Positions 6,029-6,701 of a stretch of DNA of 6,701 nt are shown piece by piece. Below the pieces are notes generated by a model. That model saw only the letters and a list, made by a program, of their open reading frames with translations, did not search any database and had not been told where the DNA came from. The DNA comes from Candidatus Cryptobacteroides faecihippi (lineage in GTDB: Bacteria > Bacteroidota > Bacteroidia > Bacteroidales > UBA932): assembly GCA_018066065.1 (NCBI GenBank), contig JAGHSC010000277.1, forward strand, positions 1-6,701, in the 5' to 3' direction. Position 1 is the stretch's first letter; every line of letters starts with the position of its first letter. Both the position numbers and the translations under genes were made by a program.

Positions 6029-6191
6029 CAGTCCGGTGCGAAAATTCCACGGATCCCTGCATGGGTGTGAATCCAGCGGAGCCTACCTTGGAATTGCCGG
6101 GACTGCGGAAAATCCCGGAGACTGGCAGAGCCACTACCCCGAGATTAAGGAAAAGAGCCCGAGGACCATCGGCAAAAGGTCCGAAGGAAAG
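6029..6191 (+). ncRNA. Candidate structured leader RNA upstream of rpsB
   Basis: Most of the 232-bp rpsI-rpsB spacer is GC-rich and full of complementary segments, unlike the A-rich stretch just before rpsB. The clearest hairpin is CCGGGA (6097-6102) with TCCCGG (6113-6118). Others are GTCC/GTG with CAC/GGAT around 6031-6054 (one bulge), GGAT-CCC with GGG...ATCC (6051-6074), and GGACC (6163-6167) with GGTCC (6178-6182), the last competing with CCGA/TCGG at 6159-6172. A long-range CAGTCC (6029-6034)/GGACTG (6100-6105) match would be an alternative fold. Such exclusive pairings and the position before a ribosomal protein gene suggest an S2-type autoregulatory leader. I recognise no known family, and the pairings have no covariation support here. 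Small ORFs in the same stretch are the competing reading. Confidence 0.35.
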
Positions 6192-6216
6192 TAAGAAACA
6201 AAAACAATTACATTAA
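6061..6216 (+). CDS. Possible small basic ORF upstream of rpsB (51 aa, doubtful)
   Basis: An ATG at 6061 opens 51 codons ending in TAA at 6214-6216, one base before the rpsB ATG at 6218. The predicted peptide starts MGVNPAEPTLELPGLRK and ends in a Lys/Arg/Pro-rich tail (RLRKRARG, then KESKKQKQLH). I recognise no family. A shorter ORF (ATG 6017, TGA 6068-6070, 17 residues) overlaps its start. The tight spacing to rpsB would allow translational coupling, but the same bases form several hairpins and the composition is what a stop-free GC-rich RNA would give by chance. It is more likely non-coding than coding. Confidence 0.15.
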   Translation: MGVNPAEPTLELPGLRKIPETGRATTPRLRKRARGPSAKGPKESKKQKQLH

Positions 6217-6217
6217 A

Positions 6218-6701
6218 ATGCCACGCACAAATTTCCAAGAACTTCTTGATGCAGGAGTACACTTCGGCCATCTGGCAAGGAAGTGGAACCCTAAGATGGC
6301 TCCATATATCTTCGATCAGAAGAATGGAATCCACATCATCGACCTGCACAAGACCATCGTCAAGATAGACGAGGCTGCTGATGCAATGAAAGAGCTTGCG
6401 CGCTCAGGCCGCAAGATCCTCTTCGTAGCCACCAAGAAGCAGGCTAAAGAGATCGTTGCAGAGAAGGCAACAGCAGTCAATATGCCATCGATAACCGAGC
6501 GCTGGGCTGGTGGTATGCTTACCAACTTCCCAACCATCCGCAAGGCTATCAAGAAGATGAACACCATCGACAAGATGAAGGAAGACGGAACCTTCGACAA
6601 GCTCGCAAAGAGAGAGCGTCTCCAGGTCAACCGTCAGAGAGAGAAGCTCGAGAAGAACCTTGGTTCAATCAAGGACATGAGCCGTCTCCCATCAGCCCTC
6701 T
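6218..6701 (+). CDS. rpsB: 30S ribosomal protein S2 (uS2), 3'-truncated by window edge
   Basis: The first 161 codons of S2 are present and the frame is still open at the right edge; the full protein is normally around 250-280 residues. The start MPRTNFQELLDAGVHFGH is typical, with the conserved HFGHLARKWNPKMAPYIF block (about 15-32), GIHIIDLHKT (about 37-46), FVATKKQAK (about 69-77), RWAGGMLTNFPTIRK (about 94-108) and KLEKNLGSI (about 147-155). S2 joins late to the back of the 30S head and is needed to recruit S1 or equivalents. In this phylum rpsB commonly follows rplM-rpsI and precedes tsf (elongation factor Ts), which would be expected just outside the window. The 232-bp spacer upstream and the A-rich run before the ATG suggest its own post-transcriptional control. 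Confidence 0.96.
   Translation, partial: MPRTNFQELLDAGVHFGHLARKWNPKMAPYIFDQKNGIHIIDLHKTIVKIDEAADAMKELARSGRKILFVATKKQAKEIVAEKATAVNMPSITERWAGGMLTNFPTIRKAIKKMNTIDKMKEDGTFDKLAKRERLQVNRQREKLEKNLGSIKDMSRLPSAL

Noticed and set aside
6063..6075. tRNA T-arm-like GGGTGTGAATCC
   Set aside because: No 5-bp T stem, no acceptor, anticodon or D arm at the right distances.
6031..6170. Cobalamin-riboswitch-like segments (GGTGCGAAAATTCC, GCCACTACCCC, GAGGACC) in the rpsI-rpsB spacer
   Set aside because: The conserved order and core (AGGGAA before GGTG, CCGCCACTGT, GUCAGGAGACC) are not met, and the downstream gene is ribosomal, not B12-related.
6176..6192. SRP-RNA-like apical motif AGGTCCGAAGGAAAG
   Set aside because: It lacks the flanking helix and the GGAAGGAAGCAGC core of 4.5S RNA; similarity is limited to a short purine-rich stretch.

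Overview
The window looks like chromosomal DNA of a member of the Bacteroidota, most likely the order Bacteroidales. Several things point there: a subtilisin-like protease ending in a type IX secretion (T9SS) sorting domain, a PorV/PorQ-family outer-membrane protein, Bacteroidales-like LpxK, DusB, L13, S9 and S2 sequences, and a textbook Bacteroides-type promoter (TTTG, 20 bp, TATCTTTG) before rplM. No clear Shine-Dalgarno sequences decide the starts, which is also typical of the phylum. The genus cannot be fixed from sequence alone; a GC-rich gut Bacteroidales such as the Alistipes/Rikenellaceae or RC9-like groups is a guess.

Layout. Positions 1-1809 (+) hold the C-terminal two thirds or so of a secreted S8 protease, cut by the left edge, followed with a 4-bp ATGA overlap by a PorV-like outer-membrane protein (1806-2741, +). 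This pair converges on a minus-strand pair, dusB (4958-3924) then lpxK (3899-2751), with only 9 bp between the convergent stop codons. A 175-bp divergent intergenic region (4959-5133) carries promoters for dusB (-) and for the ribosomal protein operon (+). That operon is rplM (L13, GTG start at 5134), rpsI (S9) and, after a 232-bp spacer, rpsB (S2), which runs off the right edge.

How the genes fit together. The protease/PorV-like pair resembles in layout the canonical porU-porV pair of T9SS: a peptidase carrying a CTD beside the PorV shuttle that binds CTDs. The pair therefore suggests a cargo with its own dedicated carrier. LpxK phosphorylates the lipid A precursor, so it also serves the outer membrane (and, in T9SS bacteria, may contribute to the LPS to which cargo is anchored). 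DusB modifies tRNA. The ribosomal operon is housekeeping, but its two non-coding stretches (the rplM leader and the rpsI-rpsB spacer) show inverted repeats and are the best candidates for RNA-based regulation.

Most of the window is ordinary core genome. The items most worth a second look are the coupled protease/PorV-like module, an EF-hand-like calcium loop inserted in the protease domain, a His-to-Tyr change in a conserved LpxK motif, and the structured rpsI-rpsB spacer.
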